Assembly (NCBI GenBank): GCA_011052285.1 | Contig: DRJH01000228.1 | Span: 1 to 6,154, forward strand | From: Gammaproteobacteria bacterium | GTDB lineage: Bacteria; Pseudomonadota; Gammaproteobacteria; Arenicellales; DRJH01 | Reading direction: 5' to 3' | DNA: 6,154 nucleotides | Shown: one piece after another, positions 1-6,138 of the stretch | Numbering within the stretch: position 1 is the first letter of the stretch | Layout of the letters: each line of letters starts with the position of its first letter | Notes under the pieces: generated by a model | What the model was told of the DNA's origin: nothing | The model's input: only the letters and a program-made list of their open reading frames with translations | Database searches by the model: none | Program-made: the position numbers and the translations under genes

Positions 1-1
1 A

Positions 2-883
2 ACATCGATGACAATTTGGCTGCATAGTGATGTTGGACACAATCAAGATGCAAAAAAAGAAGTAAAAGAATTTAACAATATTGATGTTTTCACTACTCCC
101 AAACCTGAACGTTTACTTGAACGTGTTTTGCTTCTTGCCACTAATACCGGCGATCTCGTTCTCGACTCTTTTATCGGTTCCGGCACGACTGCCGCCGTGG
201 CACACAAGATGGGCCGCCGCTGGATCGGCATTGAGTTAGGGGAACACTGCCACACTCATTGTATTCCACGTTTGAAAAAGGTTATCGACGGCGAAGATCC
301 CGGCGGTATCACCAAGGCCGTCAACTGGAAAGGCGGCGGCGGATTCCGGTATTACCGTCTCGGCCCGTCGCTGATCGTTGAAGACAAATGGGGCAATCCG
401 GTTATCAACTCCGAATTTAACGCCGCCATGCTGGCCGAGGCCATGTGCAAGCTGGAGGGTTTCGAGTATGCCCCCAGTGAGGAGGTCTACTGGATTCACG
501 GCAAGAGTACGGAGACGGATTTTCTCTACGTGACAACTCAGTTCATGAGCAGGGATATGCTGGTTCGGCTCAGCGACGAGGTCGGGCCGGAGCGCAGCCT
601 GCTCATCTGCTGCTCTGCCTTCCGGTGTGACCCGAGCCGGTTCCCCAACCTGACCATCAAGAAGATACCCAGGGCGGTCTTGAAGAAATGCGAGTGGGGC
701 CATGACGACTACAGCCTGGAGGTTGAGAACCTTCCCGACGCCCCGACCGGTTACCTCGCCGAGCAGGAAGACCAGGCCGAGAAGAAGTTGTCCAAAAAAC
801 CCGCCCGCAGGTTCGGCAAAGACAAGGACGCCGGACCGACGTTGTTCGATGTGAACACGGCTGATGCAAAGGGAGGTAAGTAA
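2..883 (+). CDS. mod: Type III R-M methyltransferase subunit (Mod), 3' part, 5' end beyond window
   Basis: This is the C-terminal part of a beta-class adenine-N6 DNA methyltransferase, the modification and recognition subunit of a type III R-M system. Residues are numbered from the Met codon at base 8. Motif X (TPKPERLLERV) lies at about 30-40, the AdoMet-binding motif I DSFIGSGTT at 53-61, and motif II WIGIEL at 72-77. A GGGGFRYYRL block near 110-119 and a charged C-terminal tail follow. Beta-class enzymes carry the catalytic DPPY and the target recognition domain before motif X, so both lie left of the window. The frame is open to base 2 and the family-typical VGHNQ-AKKE stretch begins at once, so the ATG at 8 is internal and not a start. 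The first 120 bases are AT-rich (about 33% GC) against about 55% in the next 240. The gene ends 2 bases before rhuM and should be cotranscribed with it and res. Confidence 0.93.
   Translation, partial: TSMTIWLHSDVGHNQDAKKEVKEFNNIDVFTTPKPERLLERVLLLATNTGDLVLDSFIGSGTTAAVAHKMGRRWIGIELGEHCHTHCIPRLKKVIDGEDPGGITKAVNWKGGGGFRYYRLGPSLIVEDKWGNPVINSEFNAAMLAEAMCKLEGFEYAPSEEVYWIHGKSTETDFLYVTTQFMSRDMLVRLSDEVGPERSLLICCSAFRCDPSRFPNLTIKKIPRAVLKKCEWGHDDYSLEVENLPDAPTGYLAEQEDQAEKKLSKKPARRFGKDKDAGPTLFDVNTADAKGGK
871..877 (+). promoter_or_regulatory. Ribosome binding site of rhuM
   Basis: GGGAGGT lies inside the last codons of mod, 8 bases before the ATG at 886. It fixes the rhuM start and implies translational coupling to mod. 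Confidence 0.75.
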
Positions 884-885
884 TC

Positions 886-1917
886 ATGGCCAAGAAAGAC
901 GACAAGCGAGCCAAGACGCATCTGATCCGCAATTCGACAGCGGAATTCCTGATTTTCACCAGCCAGAGCGGCGAGCAGAGCATCGAGGTTCGGTATGAAG
1001 ATGAAACCATCTGGCTGACGCAAAAGCTGATGGCGCAACTCTTTGATGTAGATGTGCGTACCATCAGCGAGCATCTTCGTAACATCTTCTCGAACGGCGA
1101 GTTACAGCAGGACTCAGTTGTCCGGAAATTCCGGAATACTGCCTCGGACGGTAAGAGCTACAACACGAACTTCTACAACCTCGACGCCATTATCTCGGTG
1201 GGCTATCGGGTTAACTCAATGCGGGCGACTCAGTTTCGCCAATGGGCGACGCAGGTGTTGCGGGAATTTGCGATTAAGGGATATGTACTGGATCGCAAGC
1301 GGATGGAAAACGGGGTCTTTCTCGATGAGGATTACTTCGAGCGTCTTCTATCGGAAATCCGCGAGATTCGCCTCAGCGAGCGTCGCTTCTACCAGAAGAT
1401 AACCGATATTTACGCCACCAGCGTGGACTACAACAAGGATGCACCGACCACCTGCGAGTTCTTTGCCAAGGTTCAGAACAAGCTGCATTACGCCATTCAC
1501 GGCCAGACCGCGGCCGAGTTGATCAGGAATCGCGCCGACAGCCAAAAGGAACACATGGGCCTGACAACGTGGGAGAACGCGCCCGACGGGAAGATTCTGA
1601 AGCCGGACGTATCGGTCGCCAAGAACTACCTTCGTCAAGAGGAGTTGGACTCCCTTGGCCGTGTTGTCAACGCCTACCTGGAACTGGCCGAGGAGCGTGC
1701 CAAACGCCGTATTCCCATGACCATGGAGGATTGGGCGAAACGGCTTGATGTCTTCCTCGAGATGGACGACCGGGAGATTCTACAGGACAGCGGCAAGGTG
1801 TCGGCGCAGCTCGCCAAAGAATTCGCCGAGAGTGAATTCGAAAAGTACCGCATTGTTCAAGACCGGTTGTTCGAAAGCGATTTCGACCGCGAAGTTAAGC
1901 GGCTGGAGGGGAAGTAA
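886..1917 (+). CDS. rhuM: RhuM-family protein (Virulence_RhuM) inserted between mod and res
   Basis: This 343-residue protein has the length and sequence signatures of the RhuM family, named after a Salmonella pathogenicity-island gene. Residues 40-67 (TIWLTQKLMAQLFDVDVRTI and on) read as a helix-turn-helix-like segment. The hallmark YNLDAIISVGYRVNS occupies 97-111 and is followed by QFRQWATQVLREFAIKGYVLD. The C-terminal third is charged and helical. No signal peptide, membrane segment or obvious catalytic motif is visible. The biochemical role of the family is not established; the N-terminus resembles phage Bro/KilA-type DNA-binding proteins, so a regulatory role is my inference. From general knowledge, rhuM genes recur in R-M and defence loci. 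The start is supported by GGGAGGT upstream, and the 2-base gaps to mod and res point to one operon. It appears intact, with no frameshift or stop. Confidence 0.9.
   Translation: MAKKDDKRAKTHLIRNSTAEFLIFTSQSGEQSIEVRYEDETIWLTQKLMAQLFDVDVRTISEHLRNIFSNGELQQDSVVRKFRNTASDGKSYNTNFYNLDAIISVGYRVNSMRATQFRQWATQVLREFAIKGYVLDRKRMENGVFLDEDYFERLLSEIREIRLSERRFYQKITDIYATSVDYNKDAPTTCEFFAKVQNKLHYAIHGQTAAELIRNRADSQKEHMGLTTWENAPDGKILKPDVSVAKNYLRQEELDSLGRVVNAYLELAEERAKRRIPMTMEDWAKRLDVFLEMDDREILQDSGKVSAQLAKEFAESEFEKYRIVQDRLFESDFDREVKRLEGK
1905..1911 (+). promoter_or_regulatory. Ribosome binding site of res
   Basis: GGAGGGG lies within the last codons of rhuM, 8 bases before the ATG at 1920. Spacing and context copy those at the mod-rhuM junction. 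Confidence 0.72.
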
Positions 1918-1919
1918 TC

Positions 1920-4643
1920 ATGGCTATTCAACACGTCAACGCCATCAGCAACCGCCTGAGCCTGCGTTCTCCGCAGCGGGATTCGCTGGAGATTCTGGCC
2001 CGTGTGTGCGAGATCATCTCCCTTGAGAAAAACGGCGATACCACCAAGGCCCTGGAAACGATCAAAACCGAATTCCATTCCATAGAAGCCTTCGAGCGTG
2101 ATTTCCCTTCCCTCTGCTTTGCCCTTGCCACGGGAGTCGGTAAGACACGGCTGATGGGTGCTTTTATCAGCTACCTGTGCCTGAGCGAGGGCATCCGTCA
2201 TTTCTTTGTGCTTGCCCCGAACCTGACAATCTACAACAAGCTGATTGCCGATTTCACGCCAAACACGCCAAAATATGTTTTTCAGGGCATCTCCGAGTTT
2301 GCGGTCAACCCGCCGGAGATCATAACCGGAGACAACTACGAGAGCGGACGCGGTCTCAGAGGATCTGATTTTTTCGGGAATCATGATTCCATTCATGTCA
2401 ACATCTTCAATATCTCGAAGATCAACAGTGAAGTACGCGGCGGCAAGAGCCCGAGAATCAAGCGCCTGAGCGAGTACATCGGGCAGAGTTATTTCGATTA
2501 CCTTGCCGGGCTGGACGACCTGGTGATGCTGATGGACGAGTCGCATCGCTACCGGGCCGGCGCCGGAGTGCGAGCGATAAACGAGTTGAATCCCATTCTG
2601 GGGCTGGAGCTGACCGCTACGCCACAGGTGGAGCAAGGCCGGCACGCCGAGCCTTTTAAAAATGTGATCTACAGTTACCCCTTGAGCAGTGCAATGACGG
2701 ACGGCTTTGTGAAGGAACCGGCAGTAGCCACACGGGAGAACTTCGATGCCGCAAACTACTCGGTCGAAGGCCTGGAAAAGATCAAGCTTGAAGACGGTGT
2801 TCGGATTCACGAGAACACAAAGGTTGAGCTGGAGGTGTATGCCCGAAACAATGACCAGCCGATCGTCAAGCCGTTCATGCTGGTTGTTGCCCAGGACACA
2901 AGGCACGCCGATATGTTGCATAAAGTTATGGAAGATAACGAGTTTTTCGAGGGGAGATACAAGGGCAAGGTAATCACCGTCCACTCGAACGTGCGCGGCG
3001 AAGAAAAAGACGAGGTCGTCGAGCAGTTGCTGAACGTTGAAGACCCGGACAACCCGGTCGAGGTCGTCATCCACGTCAATATGCTCAAAGAGGGATGGGA
3101 CGTTACGAATCTCTATACCATCGTTCCGTTGCGTGCAGCAAACTCCCGAACCCTGGTGGAGCAGTCCATCGGCCGGGGGCTGCGTTTGCCCTATGGCAAA
3201 CGGGTGGGAGTTCCGGCTGTGGATCGACTGACCATCGTATCACACGACAGGTTTCAGGAGATTATTGATCACGCCAACGACCCCAATTCGATCATTCGTA
3301 CCGGCGTGGTCATTGGAAAGGATATCCCTGAGGCGGGTAAGAAGGCGGTGATCGTCAAACCCGAGTTTGAGAAAATCATCTCTGCATCTCCGCAGAAGGC
3401 TGGAGAAAAAGAGAAGACTCCAAAAACGCGCAGCCTCTTCGAGAAACCGGAAGAGCATGAAGTGGCTAAGGCAACGTTTCAGGTCATCCGGCAATTTGAA
3501 GGACTGAGCAGCAGCAGGCAACTTCAGGATGCGGAGACCCAGGAGGAAATCGTCAGGAAGGTTGAGGAGATCGTCCGGCCCGGGCTTGGACTCCTGTATG
3601 ACAGTCTCGGCAAAGATACCGTCTCAAATGTCGTGAAGAAAACCGTGGAGTTATATCAGAAAATGTCCATTGACATTCCGAAAATTGTGGTAGTGCCGAA
3701 AGGCAAGGTGATAGCCGGATACAAAGATTTCGATCTGGACACCGGGGACATCGACCTGCAACCCGTAGCGCAGGATATTCTCATCCAGCACCTGCATGAC
3801 ATGCAAAGGTACAGGCTACACGATGGATCAGGTGTGGTCGAGGAGAAGCGGCCGGAAGATTACCTGGTGAGCGGGTTGATCGATTTCAATGATATCAGTT
3901 ATGACGACCACGCGGCATTACTTTACAAGCTGGCCGCTCAGGTCCTTGCACACCTGCGCTCCTACCTGAGCGAAGAAGATGACGTTGTGAATGTGCTGCA
4001 ATACCACCGGCAAGCCCTGCTGAACCTGATCCACTCCCAAATGCAGGAGCATTTTGTAGAAACGGCTGCGTCCTATGAGGCGCGTGTTACCAAGGGTTTT
4101 CGGACCTTGCGTCCTAATAACTATACGACGGCTGCGGATCAAGTAGTTCGTGACTTCAGGACTCCGATCCCGGACGGCGAGAAAAACCGGATTGCCTCAA
4201 TGCTTTTCGGCGGCTTTCAGAAATGCCTGTATCCGGTACAGAAATTTGACTCCGATCCGGAGCGGCGTTTTGCGGTAATCCTCGAAAACGATGAAAATAT
4301 CCTCAAGTGGTTCAAACCCGCCAAGGGCGATTTCCGGATTCACTACAGCCACGATGAATCGTATGAACCGGATTTTGTCGTTGAGACCACAGCCGGGAAA
4401 TTCCTCTGCGAGCCCAAGCGCGCCTCCGAAGTTTCAGACGATGTTGTCCGGTCAAAGGCTGATGCGGCCGCCGTCTGGTGTGAACATGCAACGGTTCACG
4501 CGAAGACTTATGGCGGCAAGCCATGGACGTATCTCCTGATTCCACATGACCGGATATCCGAACAAATGAGTTTGTCCGGCCTGGCGGCCAGTTGTACCTA
4601 TACATTACAGAAACAGGCGAACGACAGCCATGGGAAGGAATAA
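1920..4643 (+). CDS. res: Type III restriction endonuclease subunit (Res), SF2 helicase plus PD-(D/E)xK nuclease
   Basis: This complete 907-residue Res subunit acts in a complex with Mod as an ATP-driven translocase and nuclease that cuts unmodified DNA in the cytoplasm. Superfamily 2 helicase motifs occur in order: Q-like PQRDSLE (about 18-24), Walker A ATGVGKT (70-76), motif Ia LAPNLTIYNKL (about 98-108), motif II DESH (206-209), motif III TATP (232-235), motif V LKEGWDV (about 389-395) and motif VI QSIGRGLR (415-422). The C-terminal nuclease has FDSDPE ending at E781, then PD with D818 and E-P-K at 831-833, a proper PD-x(n)-ExK site. No catalytic residue is missing, and the length fits the family (about 900-1000). 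The ATG at 1920 has GGAGGGG 8 bases upstream and lies 2 bases after the rhuM stop. Res and Mod appear functional as judged from the visible parts. Confidence 0.94.
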   Translation: MAIQHVNAISNRLSLRSPQRDSLEILARVCEIISLEKNGDTTKALETIKTEFHSIEAFERDFPSLCFALATGVGKTRLMGAFISYLCLSEGIRHFFVLAPNLTIYNKLIADFTPNTPKYVFQGISEFAVNPPEIITGDNYESGRGLRGSDFFGNHDSIHVNIFNISKINSEVRGGKSPRIKRLSEYIGQSYFDYLAGLDDLVMLMDESHRYRAGAGVRAINELNPILGLELTATPQVEQGRHAEPFKNVIYSYPLSSAMTDGFVKEPAVATRENFDAANYSVEGLEKIKLEDGVRIHENTKVELEVYARNNDQPIVKPFMLVVAQDTRHADMLHKVMEDNEFFEGRYKGKVITVHSNVRGEEKDEVVEQLLNVEDPDNPVEVVIHVNMLKEGWDVTNLYTIVPLRAANSRTLVEQSIGRGLRLPYGKRVGVPAVDRLTIVSHDRFQEIIDHANDPNSIIRTGVVIGKDIPEAGKKAVIVKPEFEKIISASPQKAGEKEKTPKTRSLFEKPEEHEVAKATFQVIRQFEGLSSSRQLQDAETQEEIVRKVEEIVRPGLGLLYDSLGKDTVSNVVKKTVELYQKMSIDIPKIVVVPKGKVIAGYKDFDLDTGDIDLQPVAQDILIQHLHDMQRYRLHDGSGVVEEKRPEDYLVSGLIDFNDISYDDHAALLYKLAAQVLAHLRSYLSEEDDVVNVLQYHRQALLNLIHSQMQEHFVETAASYEARVTKGFRTLRPNNYTTAADQVVRDFRTPIPDGEKNRIASMLFGGFQKCLYPVQKFDSDPERRFAVILENDENILKWFKPAKGDFRIHYSHDESYEPDFVVETTAGKFLCEPKRASEVSDDVVRSKADAAAVWCEHATVHAKTYGGKPWTYLLIPHDRISEQMSLSGLAASCTYTLQKQANDSHGKE

Positions 4644-4679
4644 CAAATAATCCGTTTTCTCCACAACGGCAACCGGCAA

Positions 4680-4705
4680 CCGGGTATCACCCGGCACTTC
4701 TTTTC
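4680..4705 (+). terminator. Possible weak terminator after res
   Basis: A perfect 6-bp stem CCGGGT/ACCCGG (4680-4685 with 4689-4694) closes an ATC loop and is followed by CACTTCTTTTCT. It lies 37 bases after the res stop, where a terminator is expected. The T-run is offset by several bases and interrupted, so intrinsic termination would be inefficient. A 7-base tandem repeat, GGCAACC twice, immediately precedes it (4668-4681). Confidence 0.35.
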
Positions 4706-4825
4706 TGAAGGGATTCAGGGGAGATTTACCCGGAATTTTGGAACCTCCGGGACATCCTGTATTCCTGCGTTGCAAAATTCTTGACGTATCCGTGTCATGG
4801 TTCTGCCTGTACGAGCTATCGCATG

Positions 4826-4834
4826 TGTTACAAT
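4826..4834 (+). promoter_or_regulatory. Candidate extended -10 promoter element upstream of the KilA-N gene
   Basis: TGTTACAAT matches an extended -10 (TGnTATAAT with one mismatch). No good -35 lies at the right spacing: CCTGTA at 4806-4811 is poor, and TTGACG at 4781-4786 is too far upstream. If used, it would give a leader of roughly 350 bases before the KilA-N start at 5196, covering the hsdM remnant. Chance matches of this quality are common. Confidence 0.22.
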
Positions 4835-4948
4835 ATCCCATTCGCAATCACAGGCAGTGAATTCCGATTAGCTGCAAAGGCGCAGTTCGACAATATTCTG
4901 AGCCGGGATAATAATGAAGGGAAAACTGAAGCCGTCCGGATGCAATAA

Positions 4949-5176
4949 TTGAGCAAGACCAATAACGGAGCCAACCTTGGCCTGCATCAGGCTGACAGAT
5001 TCCACAACGACCTGCATATGGATTTGAGGGCGGATTTCATCCTTGCCAATCCGCAGTTCAATATATCGGACCGGGGCGGCCAGTGACTGAAGTAAGACGT
5101 TCACTGGAAGTTCGGGGTGCCGCCGACAAACAATGCCAACTATACCTGGATTTAGCACTTCATCCATTATCTGGAA
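4949..5176 (+). pseudogene. hsdM: hsdM remnant (type I R-M methyltransferase subunit), internal fragment with stops
   Basis: The plus-strand frame beginning at 4949 reads as a diverged internal piece of HsdM, the N6-adenine methyltransferase subunit of type I systems. Recognisable blocks are ANLGLHQADRFHNDLH, DLRADFILANPQFNISDRGG, DVHWKFGVPPTNNANYTWI and HFIHYL. These match the family pattern around the catalytic NPPF and the RWKFGxPPxxNANYAWxQHFIHHL region. The catalytic motif is NPQF (5048-5059), with Gln for the second Pro. Three in-frame stops break it: TGA at 5084, TAA at 5093 and TAG at 5153. Each falls where the family would have an Arg or Gln codon (CGA, CAA, CAG), so each is one C-to-T change from an intact codon. 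Similarity ends at about 5173, just before the KilA-N gene. The N-terminus is not recognisable. This fragment cannot make active enzyme. Confidence 0.82.
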
Positions 5177-5184
5177 TTCAGCAT

Positions 5185-5189
5185 GGAGA
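5185..5189 (+). promoter_or_regulatory. Ribosome binding site deciding the KilA-N start
   Basis: GGAGA lies 6 bases before the ATG at 5196. The upstream in-frame ATG at 5133 lies inside the hsdM remnant and has no such site, which argues for 5196. Confidence 0.65.
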
Positions 5190-5195
5190 AAAATC

Positions 5196-6014
5196 ATGGC
5201 AAAAATAAGTGTACTGGACCAATCGGTCTCTCTTTATTCGATCAGAGAGGAAGACTACATATCTTTGACCGACATCGCCAGATACAAAAATCAGGATCGA
5301 ACTGACGATCTTATACGCAACTGGTTGCGAAACCGGAATACATTGGAATTTCTCGGCATCTGGGAACATCTGAATAACCCCGATTTTAATCCCGTCGAAT
5401 TCGACGGGATTAAAATGCAGGCAGGGCTTAACAGCTTTACCCTGACACCGAAACAATGGGTTAAAAAAACAAAGGCTATCGGGCTGATTTCTAAGGCTGG
5501 TCGTTACGGCGGCACCTACGCTCACAAAGACATAGCCTTTGAGTTCGCCTCCTGGGTATCGGTGGAATTCAAACTCTATCTGATTAAAGAGTTTCAGCGT
5601 CTTAAAGAGGAGGAACGCAAAACACTGGGTTGGGACATCCGGCGCAACCTGGTCAGGATCAACTACCGCATTCATACCGATGCCATCAAAGAATATCTGA
5701 TACCGGCCAAGTTGTCATCCAGACAAACCTCGCTGGTTTATGCCAGCGAGGCCGATGTGCTGAATCTCGCCCTGTTTGGCATGACTGCGGCTCAGTGGCT
5801 GGAAGCCAATCCCGACAAAAAAGGCAATATGCGCGATTATGCTGAGGTAACTCAACTGGTCTGTCTTTCTAATCTTGAAAACCTGAATGCACTGTTTATT
5901 GCCGATGGACTGTCTCAAAACGAACGTCTGAAGCGACTCAACAAAATCGCTATTCATCAGATGACCCTTCTCACCAGTGATGAGCGGATGCAATTGCCGG
6001 GAGGGGATGAATGA
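5196..6014 (+). CDS. KilA-N domain-containing protein
   Basis: This 272-residue protein carries a KilA-N domain, a phage and virus type DNA-binding fold, over roughly residues 15-135. It includes YISLTDIARYK, IRNWLRNRNTLEFLGIWE, NPDFNPVEFDGI, the QAGLNSFTLTPKQW block and GRYGGTYAHKDIAFEFASWV. A helical C-terminal half follows, with IHTDAIKEYLIPAKL, YASEADVLNLALFGMTA, GNMRDYAEVTQLVCLSNLEN and a final LNKIAIHQM. Length and ends match complete family members, so it appears intact. The start at 5196 is chosen because GGAGA precedes it and MAKISVL is the usual opening; the 21 upstream in-frame codons from 5133 belong to hsdM sequence in another frame. Its exact job is unknown; regulation or defence is inferred from the neighbourhood. 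It lies between two hsdM pieces, appearing to replace the middle of that gene. A 34-bp perfect palindrome lies within residues 63-74. Confidence 0.9.
   Translation: MAKISVLDQSVSLYSIREEDYISLTDIARYKNQDRTDDLIRNWLRNRNTLEFLGIWEHLNNPDFNPVEFDGIKMQAGLNSFTLTPKQWVKKTKAIGLISKAGRYGGTYAHKDIAFEFASWVSVEFKLYLIKEFQRLKEEERKTLGWDIRRNLVRINYRIHTDAIKEYLIPAKLSSRQTSLVYASEADVLNLALFGMTAAQWLEANPDKKGNMRDYAEVTQLVCLSNLENLNALFIADGLSQNERLKRLNKIAIHQMTLLTSDERMQLPGGDE
5383..5416. repeat. 34-bp perfect palindrome within the KilA-N coding sequence
   Basis: The arms ATTTTAATCCCGTCGAA and its exact complement TTCGACGGGATTAAAAT meet with no spacer at a central GAATTC. The arms are 17 bases and the first mismatch is 5382/5417. Because codon boundaries align with the symmetry, both strands encode NPVEFDGI here. 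It could form a cruciform or hairpin, or be an operator for a dimeric regulator; no function is shown. Confidence 0.97.
5728..5751. repeat. Inverted repeat in the KilA-N coding sequence
   Basis: CCTCGCTGG (5728-5736) and CCAGCGAGG (5743-5751) are exact 9-base inverted arms around a TTTATG loop, within the codons for the SLVYASEA region. It is strong enough to form an mRNA hairpin, but no T-run follows, so it is not a terminator. Confidence 0.6.
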
Positions 6015-6074
6015 AGGTGACCAAACCCTCAGCCACGCTCTACGAGCAACTTGCTATGGCTGATCAGCTCGAGT

Positions 6075-6101
6075 TGCCTGCCGAAAGCCTCGGGGCAGGC
6101 A
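6075..6101. repeat. Small palindromic repeat element in the hsdM tail
   Basis: TGCCTGCC (6075-6082) and GGCAGGCA (6094-6101) are exact 8-base inverted arms around an 11-base loop that itself contributes to a CCG/CGG stem (6081-6083 with 6091-6093). It sits exactly where the hsdM tail loses its frame, which suggests an inserted mobile palindrome of the dispersed REP-like or MITE-like kind. Only one copy is in the window. Confidence 0.7.
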
Positions 6102-6124
6102 GGAGCCAGTATCAGGAAAAATTT

Positions 6125-6130
6125 GGAGGT
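6125..6130 (+). promoter_or_regulatory. Ribosome binding site of the gene starting at 6139
   Basis: GGAGGT lies 8 bases before the ATG at 6139. It is inside the hsdM tail, as expected for translationally coupled hsdM-hsdS. Confidence 0.6.
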
Positions 6131-6138
6131 GCTGGGCT

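Larger units (their letters stand above)
4644..4948. other. Non-coding gap of about 300 bases after res
   Basis: I see no supported gene here. One plus-strand frame stays open from about 4709 to the TAA at 4946 and is in register with the hsdM remnant downstream. It encodes YPCHGSA at 4787-4807, faintly like the HsdM AdoMet motif DPCCGSG and 87 codons before NPQF, close to the usual spacing. The surrounding residues do not otherwise read as HsdM, so this may be coincidence or very eroded sequence. The possible terminator and -10 element also lie here. Confidence 0.4.

Noticed and set aside
8..10. ATG at base 8 as the start of mod
   Set aside because: The frame is open further left, the catalytic motif IV of a beta-class enzyme must lie upstream, and the first visible residues are already conserved family sequence.
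1119..1135. Short imperfect palindrome around CCGGAAATTCCGG in rhuM
   Set aside because: Arms of about 7 bases within coding sequence are expected by chance and nothing in the context supports a role.
1857..3074. 405-codon minus-strand ORF
   Set aside because: It lies antisense to the highly conserved helicase motifs of res, so it is a codon-bias shadow. The protein has no recognisable domain.
4781..4786. TTGACG as a -35 box
   Set aside because: No -10-like hexamer lies 16-18 bases downstream; the nearest good one (TACAAT at 4829) is more than 40 bases away.
4605..4847. 80-codon minus-strand ORF at the end of res
   Set aside because: It overlaps the res C-terminus, has no recognisable family pattern and no convincing ribosome binding site was seen.
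5084..5155. Stop-codon recoding to explain the hsdM stops
   Set aside because: TAA, TAG and TGA all occur inside the relic, while neighbouring genes use stops normally, so no single reassignment fits.
5133..5195. Upstream in-frame ATG as the KilA-N start
   Set aside because: These 21 codons overlap the hsdM relic in a different frame and lack a ribosome binding site, while GGAGA sits correctly before the ATG at 5196.
4868..5197. 109-codon minus-strand ORF opposite the hsdM relic
   Set aside because: It is the antisense of sequence that clearly reads as HsdM on the plus strand. The protein has no family features I recognise, and its start overlaps the KilA-N start region.
5178..5675. 165-codon minus-strand ORF through the KilA-N gene
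   Set aside because: It is a shadow of the KilA-N gene. Its NPVEFDGI peptide comes only from the palindrome, which encodes the same residues on both strands.
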